The position numbers and the translations under genes are program-made. The notes below the pieces were generated by a model that was not told the origin of the DNA, ran no database searches, and was given only the letters and a program-made list of their open reading frames with translations. This document shows positions 10,676 through 21,130 of a DNA stretch of 37,142 nt, one piece after another (positions within the stretch are counted from its first letter, which is position 1; the number at the start of each line of letters is the position of its first letter). Source of the DNA: Neoconidiobolus thromboides FSU 785 (Eukaryota > Entomophthoromycota > Entomophthoromycetes > Entomophthorales > Neoconidiobolaceae); assembly GCA_025603075.1 (NCBI GenBank), contig MU626449.1, positions 1 through 37,142 on the forward strand. The letters are read 5' to 3'.

Positions 10676-11395
10676 TTAGTCTTTAACGTCATCACAACCA
10701 CATTTCCAAACATCTAAAACCGTTGAGCAATTAAAACTAGGTTTTTTAAGTCGAGCGTTAACGATATTATGAGCTTCACAAGCCCACTGTGAGGCAGATT
10801 CTCTTGAATCAACCTAAGATCTAATTAATACAAATTATAAATAAGAAAAAAGACATTACCTTTGGTGGAAGGGTAGCTAAAACACCTTGGAAATGTCTAG
10901 CACTAAAATAAACAAAAAGTTTGATAAAATAATTTAACTATTTAATAAAATTGATAAAAAAACTTACCAATCCCCACAAGGATATAACCTAGAAAATAGA
11001 TAGATAAATGTCTTTAATGCATCTTGTTCATCTTTGGTTGGCGTTACTGGAAATCTAGCTGCCATTGTATGAATCAGACGCCATGATGATTTACCTAGCT
11101 CAGCTCTAAATATTTCATTTAGTGTCAAATTTAATTTACTAAGATATTACGAATATTCTTACTTGATAGTAGCATTCCCTAATTCGGACATAATAGTATC
11201 TCCTAACTCAGGTTTATTATTACCAAAGAACCAATTTTTACTGTTATCTTCATATTCATTAAGGTATAAAGAAGATACCCTTCGATCCACCTCTTTATTG
11301 ATATTGATTTTATTGCTGACTACCAAATGAACAACTATACTTAAACTTATAATTGATAATAAAACTATGATCAGTAATCGGGAGCAACGTATCAT
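10676..11395 (-). CDS. ERV2: ER FAD-linked sulfhydryl oxidase Erv2
   Basis: Erv/ALR-family flavoenzyme that oxidises thiols and passes electrons to oxygen; Erv2 type acts in the ER lumen. Four exons (11395-11163, 11105-10968, 10902-10860, 10813-10676) encode 183 residues. The N-terminus is a single hydrophobic signal anchor (about residues 6-26). The Erv domain follows: SSWRLIHTMAARFP, active-site C121-x2-C124 in YPCGDC, C150-x2-HN-x-VN in CEAHNIVN for FAD binding, and C167 giving the structural C-x16-C pair. The tail CGC (C176, C178) matches the shuttle cysteine pair of yeast Erv2, which separates it from mitochondrial Erv1. The start at 11395 is preferred because upstream in-frame codons look like leader DNA. 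Confidence 0.92.
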
Positions 11396-11984
11396 CTTAT
11401 TTTTTTTTAAAATAAATAGTATAAAAGTTGTATGATTTAGACTATATTCTGTATGGTTAAAAGTGGCTTTATATACTCGTACTACTTTGGTTGTAACCAA
11501 TTAGATGTTAGGTAGTTAATTAGTTTTATTTTTAGTTATGCTGGCTTCATAAATATTTATAAATTGAAGTTGATCATTTTTGATGCTGGTTAAAAATAGA
11601 GCTAATAGTTTAATTCTAATACGTTTAATCTTTCAATTATTGGCTATTTAAGGTTAACTTATTCTAAGAATAATTAAAAATAGATTTTATAAAATGTTAT
11701 AGTTATAAAATGGTACTAGTTGAAAGATGATTGATATTATCCAATGTTGCACTAACAAAATAATAAATGGTATCTCTACAATACATAAAATAACTAATGA
11801 CTATCTATCGTTCAAAAGCTTATTCGATTTAATATTCAGTAATAATAAATAATTAATTCTGGGTTATTGAGTTTCCATTCAAAAAACTGTTTAAAATTTA
11901 TGCAATTTGATAAATAAGCATAAAACTAAAAACCAAGCAATTTTCACTTTTAGTTTCTTTATAAAAAACAACAAAGAATAAAAA
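11396..11984. promoter_or_regulatory. Shared divergent promoter region of ERV2 and CWC15
   Basis: 589 bp between head-to-head starts (ERV2 leftward, CWC15 rightward). No MITE lies inside. No clear TATA box could be assigned. A 60-codon minus-strand frame crossing the CWC15 start (11898-12080) is judged a shadow. Confidence 0.6.
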
Positions 11985-12931
11985 ATGACTACCGCCGCCA
12001 GACCAACCTTTGATCCAGCCAAGGGAAAAGATAGCTCCAACCCAACCGCACAAACTCATTCTCGTGATAATCCATCCCATACTAAGCTTAAATACAGGTA
12101 GTAAAAACCTAAAGACCTTATAATTTAATAACTAATAGATTCAATAGAAAAGAAGGTCAAGAAGAGTATATTAACTTAGATGAAGAAGATTTAAAGAATC
12201 AATTATTAAGTGCAGAAAGAGAGCATTTGATAAAAACCGGTAAAATTGAAGAGGATAAAGAATATACTCATGAACAAAGAGCACTTATTGAACACTTTGA
12301 AAAAAACGAAGTTGCTGAGAAAGAATTAAATGAAAATAGAGAGGATGGGGAAGTGGATGATGAAGAAGATGATGAAGAGGAAGAAGAGCTAGAAGCTGAA
12401 GTTGCTAAAAGAGCGTAAATTTTGATTCATGATTTACAAAATGATAATACTAAATTAATTGTAGTGCTCAAGTAGCTTCTGATGAAGATGAAGAAGAAGA
12501 AGATGAGGAGGAAGATGAAGAAGAAGATACAGAAGCCTTAATGAGAGAACTTGAAAAAATTAAAAAAGAAAGAGCTGAAGCTAGAGAGAGAAAAGTAAGT
12601 AGATTTAAATTAAAATAAATGTTATCGTTAACCATTTTCATAAAGGAAAGAGAAAAAGCAGAAGCAGAAAAATTAAAAGAAGAAGAAATATTAAAAGGAA
12701 ATCCACTTTTAAATATTTCGGAAAATCAAGAGTTTACTGTAAAGAGAAGGTGATTAGTAAATTGATTTAGTTGTTTTTATATTAAAATTTTACTTTTATT
12801 TTAGATGGGATGATGATGTTATTTTTAAAAACCAGGCTAGAGGAGAAGATGATAAACCTAAAAAGCGATTTATTAATGATATGTTAAGATCGGATTTTCA
12901 TCGTAAATTCATGGATAAATATATTCGTTAA
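11985..12931 (+). CDS. CWC15: Pre-mRNA splicing factor CWC15 (NTC-associated)
   Basis: Component of the activated spliceosome associated with the Prp19/NTC complex. Five exons (11985-12097, 12139-12414, 12465-12594, 12646-12749, 12805-12931) give 249 residues. Both conserved ends are present: N-terminal [15 protein letters not shown] with PSHTKLKYR, and C-terminal GNPLLN, FTVKRRWDDDVVFKNQARG and [15 protein letters not shown]. The middle contains [13 protein letters not shown], as in fungal homologues, then acidic Asp/Glu runs, then [16 protein letters not shown], which is predicted helical. The acidic tract is encoded on both sides of intron 2. The ATG lies in AAAAATGACT, a fungal-type start context. 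Confidence 0.95.
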
Positions 12932-13341
12932 TTGAGGATTTTAATTTTAAATACGACGGATTATTGTATTTTATATGTTTATAAAAGCATTTGGAACATT
13001 GATTGCTTTTCTTTTGATTATTTGAAGAAATAAATACTTTTTTAGTAGTTTTGAAGGATACAACTTGATAGGCTTTTTATTGTGATATGTTTATTAATTT
13101 TGAATAGGAATTATTTTATCATTTGTCTTAAATAACTTGTATTATAATAAAAATAAGATTTCTCAAATTTGCTATATTTTATTTTATCTTATTTTTAAAT
13201 AATACAAGCAGGATCTCATTTATCAATGTCAATATAAAATAAAAATAAGTTCTATAAATTCCAAATTTGTAAAAAAACATCATCAATTTTTGTTCTGAAA
13301 GAGCAGCCCATTTTACTCTTAAACAACTAAACCTAACTCCA
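12932..13341. other. Intergenic between CWC15 and FERRY3
   Basis: 410 bp between tandem plus-strand genes, expected to hold the CWC15 3' end and the FERRY3 promoter. No repeats. The minus-strand frame at 13179-13415 overlaps the FERRY3 start and is judged a shadow. Confidence 0.55.
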
Positions 13342-16104
13342 ATGGACACGACAATAGCGACTAGATATTCCTTTAGCCCAATAAAAATATCGTTGACATT
13401 TAATATAAAATACACTGAAGAAGATAAAGAAGGTCAAAACTTAAATTTTCAATTAAATAAAGAGGAACATATCTTAGATCATTTAAAATATTTCATGTAT
13501 GATAATGAGATTGATTTAGGTTTACTGGATGATTTCTTAAATACTATTTATGATGAAATTGATACCAAGATGAAGCTGAGGGTTGAAGAATATGTTGAGA
13601 ATGGTAATTTAGTTGTTTTTGTTTTTTATTTAAATAGTGATTAAATACATTTAAAAGTAATGGAAGATATCGATATTGAAATGTTAAGTAGAAAGTTTGA
13701 TAGCTTATTTAACAAAAAAGAAATAGTGGAGGCTAAAGTAAGCTCAATTTATTTACATCTACTACTCAAATTTATATATTAATATTCATAAGATAAATTT
13801 TGAATTAGCATTTAAAAAATTATATTATTCAAACTATTCAGAACCTATCTTTGAGTTTTTAGTTAAATTGATAACAGAATATTCAAGGGGCTTAGAATTA
13901 AGAAATAGGGATTGGAGCGAGCAAATAGAAATTATCAAGTTTAAGTAAGTTTTTTAAATCTTACATAGTAAATAATAAAAAGTTAGGATATCTTCAATAT
14001 TAAAAGTCATATTAACTTTTTATTTAGATATGAAGAGGATAACTCGGACATATTTAGGGAAATTAGTGAAGCTAGACATTCTCAAAAAATTTTACAACAT
14101 GAAAAAGTAATTTTTATTAGTAATTACTATGATTAAGTTTATCTAAGTTATTATTATCAAGGATATTGAAATGATCAAGGCCACTTGGAGTTCCGAAATT
14201 AAAGAAATGCAAGAAAATCAAAAGTTAGAATTTCAAGAATTTATTATACAAATTTATTATCATTATATAGTTTATCATTATAAACTTAGTCAACTAGAAG
14301 AAGAGTGTGGAAGTTATAGTTTATTATCAAATTATACAGAAAGTGAAGAAAATTTCATTTTAAGTTTAATGAACAAAATGGAAGATAGTGAGCCTTCGAT
14401 GGATAATATAAGCGAACTCCCTATTGTTGTATTTAAACAAAAGTTTGAAGAAAATCGTTCAACTTCTAAAGAACTTCGAAAATTGATAGACTCTTTAATA
14501 CAGGATAAAGTGGATATTCCAATAAAATCAAAGATTAAACCGGTAATAAACAGTAGCTACTTTTTTATTATAAAGTTGATAAAACCTTTAGGAGTTAATC
14601 CGAGATATTATGGATGTTATGGGAACAAGTGAAATATTAGCCCGCTCCGCTTTGGAAATGTGTGATAGTGATAAAGTAAATAAATTATTTTTCTGTTTGT
14701 AATTCAGTAATTAGATTATGTTTATTAGAACAGTGCTGTTTTATTACTCATGGACTCATATAGTAAAGTAGAGCAATATGCTAAAGATAAGCAATTAGCA
14801 GGACAAAAATCAACGCCTAATTCGAATGATAATAATAACAATAATACTTCAAGGAATAGATCAAATAACAATAATAATAATGGAAGATTTAATACATTTC
14901 AACAAAATCATAAAGCAAACTTATTAAATTTAGCTAATAATGCTAAAAATTGGTTTAAAAAATCAATTGAGAATTTAGTCAATGACGATGATAACGATTC
15001 AATAATTGATAGCAATTTAAGAGCTGGAAATAATTTTAGAATATTAGAAGAAACTTCAATTATTCCACTTGGTTCCAATATACGTACTAACTTTAAATTT
15101 ATATTAACTAATTTTGATGTTTTAAATATTACATTTCAATCAGAAAAGGAACTATTTCAAGCTAGACTAAGACAATTGTATGAAATCTATGATAAAAAAT
15201 TAAACGCTAAAGTCGTATTTGTTCCAATTGATAAAGTTAAACAATATCATTTGGGAAATGTGGCTAATACAGGTAATTAATAATAATGTATTTATATTAT
15301 TTAATATGATAAAATAGAACTATTTGAAAAATGTAAAAAATCTACCGAACTTCATTTTCCAACAATAAATGAACAATTAAGAGTATTAACAGAAACTTAT
15401 TTGGATAATTTAAATGAGGATGAAAATGAAAACATTCAGGAAGGTAAAATTTATTGACAAGTTATAAACTAGTACAAAAAAATTGATAATTTTAAATAGG
15501 CGAATTCTTTGTAACAAGACATTCGAATTTATTCAATATACAATTAGTAGTTCATATAATGTTAAATTTAGAGAATGATTTGTTGTTAGAAGATATTAAT
15601 CAAAAGTCTGCCTTAATAATAGGCTTTAGAAATTTGATTAGTTCAAGTTCAAAATTAAAGATCCATAGTTTACAAATACCAATTATATCACCAATAGTAA
15701 TAACTAATAGTAGTAATAATAATAATTTATCTGTTAGTAATAATAACAATTTATCAATATCACCCTCTTCCTCACTTGCTCAAAAATTAGCCGCATCTAC
15801 AAATGGAAATAAATTTAACAAAGAACTAAGCCGATCTAGCTCTCCATCCTCTACAGGTACCAAAAGAATTGAAGAATTTTTTAAATGTCTAAAAAATATG
15901 TTTATTGAATTTTCAAGGACAGCTACCCCCTTTATTGATCCATTTGGTAATAGTTTAGATGAACAAACTTTGCCCACAATTACTTTTGTATTACCAAATG
16001 AAAATACAGGGAAACTGAGTGGTAGTTTGTTAAGCTTTAATGCCAGCTTTAATGCAGTAAAGAATTCTTTTGGGATTGTTTTTAAAGCTAATGATGCGGA
16101 ATAA
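13342..16104 (+). CDS. FERRY3: C12orf4/FERRY3 homologue (FERRY endosomal complex subunit)
   Basis: In mammals FERRY3 (C12orf4) belongs to a Rab5-effector complex linking mRNA to early endosomes. Nine exons (13342-13603, 13658-13737, 13793-13944, 14028-14106, 14162-14542, 14592-14675, 14729-15272, 15318-15443, 15500-16104) splice in phase to about 770 residues; human is about 550. Blocks match along the human protein in order: TWSSEIKEMQENQKLEFQEF, AVLLLMDSYS, STELHFPTINEQL, GEFFVTRHSNL, ALIIGFRNLI, FFKCLKNMFIEF. Extra length comes from an Asn-run insert at about residues 376-400 and a Ser/Asn linker at about 638-690. No enzymatic motif is seen. Exon 7 uses the third of several candidate acceptors (TTTATTAG), chosen because it restores AVLLLMD. 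Function in this organism is inferred. Confidence 0.85.
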
Positions 16105-16639
16105 AATGAAAGTAATATTTTTATTTTGGCTTGTGGCTTATTGTACTTAGTAATAACAAACATATAAAATAAATTAGTTTCCTATCTTATAATAAGCTTG
16201 AAAACCAATTGAAAAATGTATAATTTTAACTTATCTTTAATATATGGTACCTGTGTTTTATCTTTATTATTTTAATATTTTATTACTCTATTATTATTCT
16301 CTTATCTAAAACTACAGAATCATATTTTCTATATTAATTATATAAAGAACAAATAAAGGCTAAAATATTGAAAATATTACTATTTGATTGTGTGTGATTA
16401 AAAGAAACATTTGAGGCTCATATTAAATATTAAATAATATAGTATAATACAATATAAAAAGCGACTTAGAGTAAATCTGAGTGTGTTTTTTTGAAAATTT
16501 TAATTTTAATTTTAATTATGCTACTGAGGTAAATAGTTTTTAAATTTAAAATTTAAACGGGTAATAGTGACAATAGTAATTATAAAATAAAAGAATTTTT
16601 TTCACAATTTAAAAGTTGGGCTACTCGAAGTGAAAACTA
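16105..16639. other. Intergenic, 3' of FERRY3
   Basis: AT-rich terminator-side DNA between FERRY3 and pseudogene E. Nothing recognised. Confidence 0.5.
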
Positions 16640-17400
16640 TGTTATTTATAGATCAATTTGTAGATATGGCATAAGAATGGATCTTTCTAAGATTAGCTTT
16701 AGTTAACATGATATGTCGGGTAAAGAACCAGAAATGCATGGTATGAAGGACTGCACTAACTATATAGTCAGTAAGCCGAGTTATCGACTAATAAGTGAGC
16801 TTAAAGATTAAAAGTCTGAATTTAGATCTAGAACTGAAAAAGACTAAAAGTAAGTATATGAGGATTTTTTTTGATTTCATCACTTTTTCCATTTTTAAGC
16901 GCTATTTGAACAGATTGTTAGTAAAATTCTTAAAAAAATACATCCCCATATATTAAATCAAAATTGTAAAATTGAGGGTTACAGTATAAAAAACAACTAG
17001 ACTTTACCATTATTAGGATATTAATCCACATGCTAAATTAACATGTCAGGGTGGTAGACTTCTTGGTGAAGAATTGGAAGAGCCATTAGAACCAAAAGTT
17101 AATTTTTATTGAAATGTCATTTCAACTCACTTACTCGGTCTCAATAATATTTTCTACTCTAATAATATAATTATATTCCCTATTCCAAACAATAATATAT
17201 TATCTGACAAACTATCAATATCAGATACTTTTTCAATTAAAAAAGATTTTCCTTTATGCACTTGCTATGTTGAGCTAACCAATCTTGAATGCTTTCATTG
17301 TAGAAGTATTTCCCACATTACCAATCAATGTTTAATAGTTGATAACTATGAAAAATTGTTTGATTTAGCAGAAAATAAATTGACAGAAATTATAAAATAA
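16640..17400 (+). pseudogene. Copy E: RRM-like + zinc-knuckle protein, heavily decayed, split by a MITE
   Basis: Starts with YRSICRYGIRMDLS, the same lead-in as copies A, C and F, then several stops, a MITE (16859-16948), and a poorly readable middle. From about 17180 the frame IPNNNILSDKLSI and IKKDFPLCTCYVEL leads to an intact zinc knuckle C-F-H-C-x4-H-x4-C (CFHCRSISHITNQC), and ends with YEKLFDLAENK at TAA 17398-17400. It is on the opposite strand to copies A-D. Confidence 0.62.
16859..16948 (+). mobile_element. MITE copy 9, inserted in zinc-knuckle copy E
   Basis: Left end TGAGGATT, right end CATCCCCA. About 10 bp shorter than usual: core AAGCGCTATTTGAACAG lacks the following GGAAAAT block. 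Confidence 0.85.
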
Positions 17401-18046
17401 TTGAGTAAAGTAGAAAACGAAGTATAATAATATGTGATATCTTTGGTGGGTTTATTGATTTGAGCATATTATAAATAAATATATTAGGCTATAATAATTA
17501 TTTATTATTTGTTTTTACTTTAAATTTATATCATATATGTTATTTTTATAAGACATTTTAAATTTTATACAGTATAGTTTGCTTCAATAAGCTTATAAAA
17601 ATTATTAAATATATACATCCAGATTTTATTTTCATTTGTATGATACTATAACTATATAAAAAGTGAATAGAAGACTGAAATGTTATAAAAATATTATTAT
17701 ACCATTACTCATATGTAATCAAAAAGCAAATCAAGTTGGGGCTAAAAATTCCCAAGGTTAACTCTTAGTATAAATAGAATATTATGGTAAATTAAAAGGC
17801 TTTTTTATATGGGAGTGTTTTTTTTTACTTCATTATTTTTTCCATTTTTAACTACTACTTAAGGCGGAAAATTTGTTAGTAAAATTCTTAAACACAAAAA
17901 TACATCCCCATATATTATACCTAAAGTTATAAGAGCGCTAAAATAACAACATGCATAGAAAGCTAAGATGTATATTAAAAATAATGGTTAGTAAAGTTTA
18001 ACTGATTTTCCTCACATTCTAAGACTATTTTTTAGATAAAAGTCAT
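17401..18046. other. Intergenic between copies E and F, one MITE
   Basis: Holds MITE copy 10. No coding region seen. Confidence 0.5.
17810..17910 (+). mobile_element. MITE copy 10
   Basis: Ends TGGGAGTG and CATCCCCA, TA on both sides. The core reads AACTACTACTTAAGGCGG, a variant of AAGCGCTATTTGAGCGG. Confidence 0.92.
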
Positions 18047-18830
18047 GAAATCTATAGATCCCCTTTTCGCCATGGAATAATGATGGATTTGTCTGATATT
18101 AACTTTCAAAAAATTGAAACATTTGATAAATTTATTGATGCCATTAATATGGGAGATTGTACCAATTGTATGTCTAAAAGGTTAGGCTATCATTCAATGG
18201 GCGAATATGGTAGCCAAACGTTTGAAATCGAGCCTAAGAACGAAGAGGGCAGACAAGATGCGTTAAATGAAAGACGGTGCATCAATGGGTATGTTTTTAT
18301 CTCATACCTGCTGTGATATTATTAAGGTCCTGTTATGGCTTTAACGCTATCGATCTTTAAAAGCAAGGTTGTTGATAAAGAGTTAGAGAGAAAGCTAAAA
18401 TTAAGATTTGGTACTTATCGGAAAGTTGTTGCATATACTCATTTACTCGAAGATAAATCCAGCTTTTATGCTAGTAGTGTAATGATAGTTCTTGTCCAAA
18501 ATAATGATACGCGGATGTTTTCCTTGGCTTCATTATTTTTTCCGTCTTTTAAGCGCTATTTGAGTGGAAAAATCGTTAGTAAAATCCACAAATACAAAAA
18601 TACATCCCAATACCTTATCTGGAAAATTATCTATACCAAATAAGTTTCTAATTAGTAAAAATCTTCTACTGGTTATTTCCACATATAAAGTAGTTGCCCT
18701 CGAGTATTTTCATTAGAGAAGTACTGAATATAAAGATGGCCAATGTGGTATAGTTGATATCTATGAAAAGTTATTTTAGCCTATGGAAGCTAATTTGAAT
18801 AATTATAAGAAAGTTGAAGAAGAGGGATAA
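18047..18830 (+). pseudogene. Copy F: RRM-like + zinc-knuckle protein split by a MITE
   Basis: Lead-in EIYRSPFRHGIMMDLSDINF, then SKRLGYHSMG, TFEIEPKNEEGRQDALN and INGY (to about 18290), then TGA and TAA codons near 18314. The frame resumes with MALTLSIFKSKVVDKELERKL, LRFGTYRKVV and VMIVLVQNND up to the MITE at 18510. After the MITE, in the frame obtained by removing 103 bp, come TLSGKLSIPNKFLISKNL, a degraded zinc knuckle (Cys positions Tyr, His then stop) and DIYEKLF, ending at 18828-18830. The stops show it was also damaged apart from the insertion. Confidence 0.68.
18510..18610 (+). mobile_element. MITE copy 11, inserted in zinc-knuckle copy F
   Basis: 101 bp, ends CGCGGATG and CATCCCAA, TA duplication at 18508-18509 and 18611-18612. 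The empty site NND-TLSGKL can be read directly by omitting element plus one TA. Confidence 0.95.
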
Positions 18831-18911
18831 TGAAAAACATCAACTTAATGACATATTTATCAAGTTTATTAAACTTGTAGCATCATAAATAAACATGCTA
18901 GAAATAACATA

Positions 18912-19010
18912 CGGGGCTGTTTTTTTTGATTTCATTATTTTTCCATCTTTCAAGTACTATTTGAGTGAAAAGATTGCAGTAAAATTCTCAAACAAAAAAA
19001 CACATCCCCA
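18912..19010 (+). mobile_element. MITE copy 12
   Basis: Left end CGGGGCTG after TA, right end CATCCCCA before TA. Shares the CGGGGCTG end variant with copy 23 (31222). Confidence 0.92.
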
Positions 19011-19439
19011 TATATTTATAGATTATTCTAAATTTTAAACTATAATCTTAATTATTCCTTTTATATATTTTATATTTTATATTTTATATATTGTAATTTA
19101 ATTCAACAAAGTTAATAAGTCGATTGGGTATGTATATTCAGATTTTATTGATTTCTACTTGTATAACGTTTTAACTCAGGCTATTTCATACTCACAAACT
19201 AAATAAAGTTTCCCTATATCCTAAGAGCAATTATATTCCTAAAAGATTTATTAAAAACATGATTAATAGTTTAAAGATAGGGGAGTGTTAGCCACTTACT
19301 ACATGAATCACATCTATTGTAATTGAAAAGAATCTATATTTGGCCAAACAAAAACATCAACAAAATATTTAAATGACAAAATTCTATTTTTGATCCTTTT
19401 TTTACAAATAATAAAAACAGTATTGTTCTCACAGACTTG

Positions 19440-19860
19440 TAAAATTATATACAACCAGTCTCTTTAGCTAACGTCTGTCGTTGCATTTGTTAAAAGCCCT
19501 CCATCTAACGTATCATTATGCTCTCTATACTTCAACTTTATTAACAAACTACTCCCTGATCAGCCTGGGTATATCTAGACCCTCTTCAGATCTACTGAAA
19601 TCTAGAAACTTCACATAACCTTACACAATATCAAATTCAAAACTATTTCATCTCCCCTTCCTACTAATTCCATTTTCCTTGAATGGAAATGACTTACACC
19701 CAAAAAAAACGTTTACATTATAACAATTGCTCTTAATTCATCTTCTGACAAGGACTAAGTCTGTGGACTTTCTTTTTTTCTGATCTTACCAAGCTCTCTT
19801 CATATCCCAGTTTCCGCTAATTTTTCATGTATGTTGTCATTTTTAACAAATAAATCTAAG
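19440..19860 (-). pseudogene. Possible decayed coding region, unidentified
   Basis: This stretch is less AT-rich than its surroundings and strongly strand-skewed (C/T-rich on plus, A/G-rich on minus). On the minus strand one frame reads long blocks with scattered stops, e.g. LSEDELRAIVIM, GVSHFHSRKMELVGRGDEIV and LLTNATTDVS. Another frame reads KFLDFSRSEEGLDIPRLIRE at about 19610-19550. This fits an old coding sequence with stops and frameshifts, but I do not recognise the family and cannot exclude chance. Confidence 0.3.
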
Positions 19861-20016
19861 ACTTATTAATATTAATAAGTACGTTTTAAAAACGATATTG
19901 CCAAAATTAATATTTAAAAAAAGGCTGTTCTTATATCTCTTTCTAAGTTTTGAATCGATAAGTTGAAGATTTTAACTTGAAGCAGAATTTCAAATATTGA
20001 ATATAATTTTACTATT

Positions 20017-20117
20017 TGGGGATGTATTTTTGTGTTTAAGAATTTTAGCAACAAATTTTCCGCTTAAATGGCGCTTAAAAAATGGAAAAAATAATGAAGT
20101 CAAAAAAAACACTCTCA
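20017..20117 (-). mobile_element. MITE copy 13
   Basis: Ends TGGGGATG and CACTCTCA; core AAATGGCGCTTAAAAAATGG. Confidence 0.92.
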
Positions 20118-20566
20118 TTTTTTGATCTTAGTTTAAGTTTGAAGAAATTTAATATTAAATTAAGTGAGATTGTATATTGTTTTTAGCAAAAAAAATTAAT
20201 AATTTGAGTTACAAGATATCTTTATACAGAACTTTTTTATATCTCATTCATAATTTATTAGATTTTATTTGATAACTTGTCATCGTAATACTATGATAAT
20301 CTCTTCTATTTTGTGTATTTAAATACGGGTTATATTTATTTATCTATTTAGAGGTGAAGTTCGGGCTAAAGCTTAATGATTTTGAAGTGTATGTGTAATA
20401 GCTTATAGAGGTATTTGTACCAATTATTAATTTTCATCGTTCTTATTCTTTAGTTAAGTTAATTAATTTATATAATTTTATATAACTTTGTATAGTTTTA
20501 GATTTAAATTTATTAATATTTGTAATTAAAACAACCATTTTATTTAGAACTTGATCAAATAACATA

Positions 20567-20664
20567 TGATAATGTATTTTTGTATAAGAATTTTACTAAC
20601 AATTTTTCCACTCAAATAGTGCTTAAAAAATGGAAAAGTTATGAAATCAAAAGAAACATCCCCA
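20567..20664 (-). mobile_element. MITE copy 14
   Basis: Left end mutated to TGATAATG, right end CATCCCCA; core AATAGTGCTTAAAAAATGG. Confidence 0.88.
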
Positions 20665-20871
20665 TATTATCAAACTATTGTTTAAAAATGCAAATTTAAA
20701 AGTCAATAACAATAAAACTTCTATAATTTATTTTTAATAGCTTGTTCCTTAAACTCTAAGAACTATACTGATATAACAAAGAATAGGTATTTAATTAATT
20801 TATTGAAATATGTTTTAAAATAACATAAAATTTATTAAATAAGACTACTCCATTAATTAGTTATAATAATA

Positions 20872-20964
20872 TGTAAGTCTGTTTTTTAAGAGCTTTACTA
20901 GTAATTTTTCGACCCAAATAATACTTTAAAATCCAAAAAGTGATAAAATAAAAAAATATCTCAA
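20872..20964 (-). mobile_element. MITE copy 15, degenerate
   Basis: Both ends eroded (TGTAAGTC, TATCTCAA). The internal order AGCTTTACTAGTAATTTTTC then CCCAAATAATACTTTAAAAT still follows the family. Confidence 0.7.
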
Positions 20965-21130
20965 AAAATGTCATTTTTTGTTTCATATTGTTATTTAATA
21001 TGATAACTTTTAATAAATTATTTTAATAATAATTTTATGTTATGTCAAATTTAAAAACGTATATAAATACATTGATTTTACAATGAAATATTTATAATAA
21101 TTATATTTAATATTGTTGATCAATATAAAA

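Larger units (their letters stand above)
18831..21130. other. Intergenic, four MITEs and a composition island
   Basis: Contains MITEs 12-15 and the 19440-19860 island described separately. A short TTTTATAT repeat lies near 19063-19095. No intact gene seen. Confidence 0.5.
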
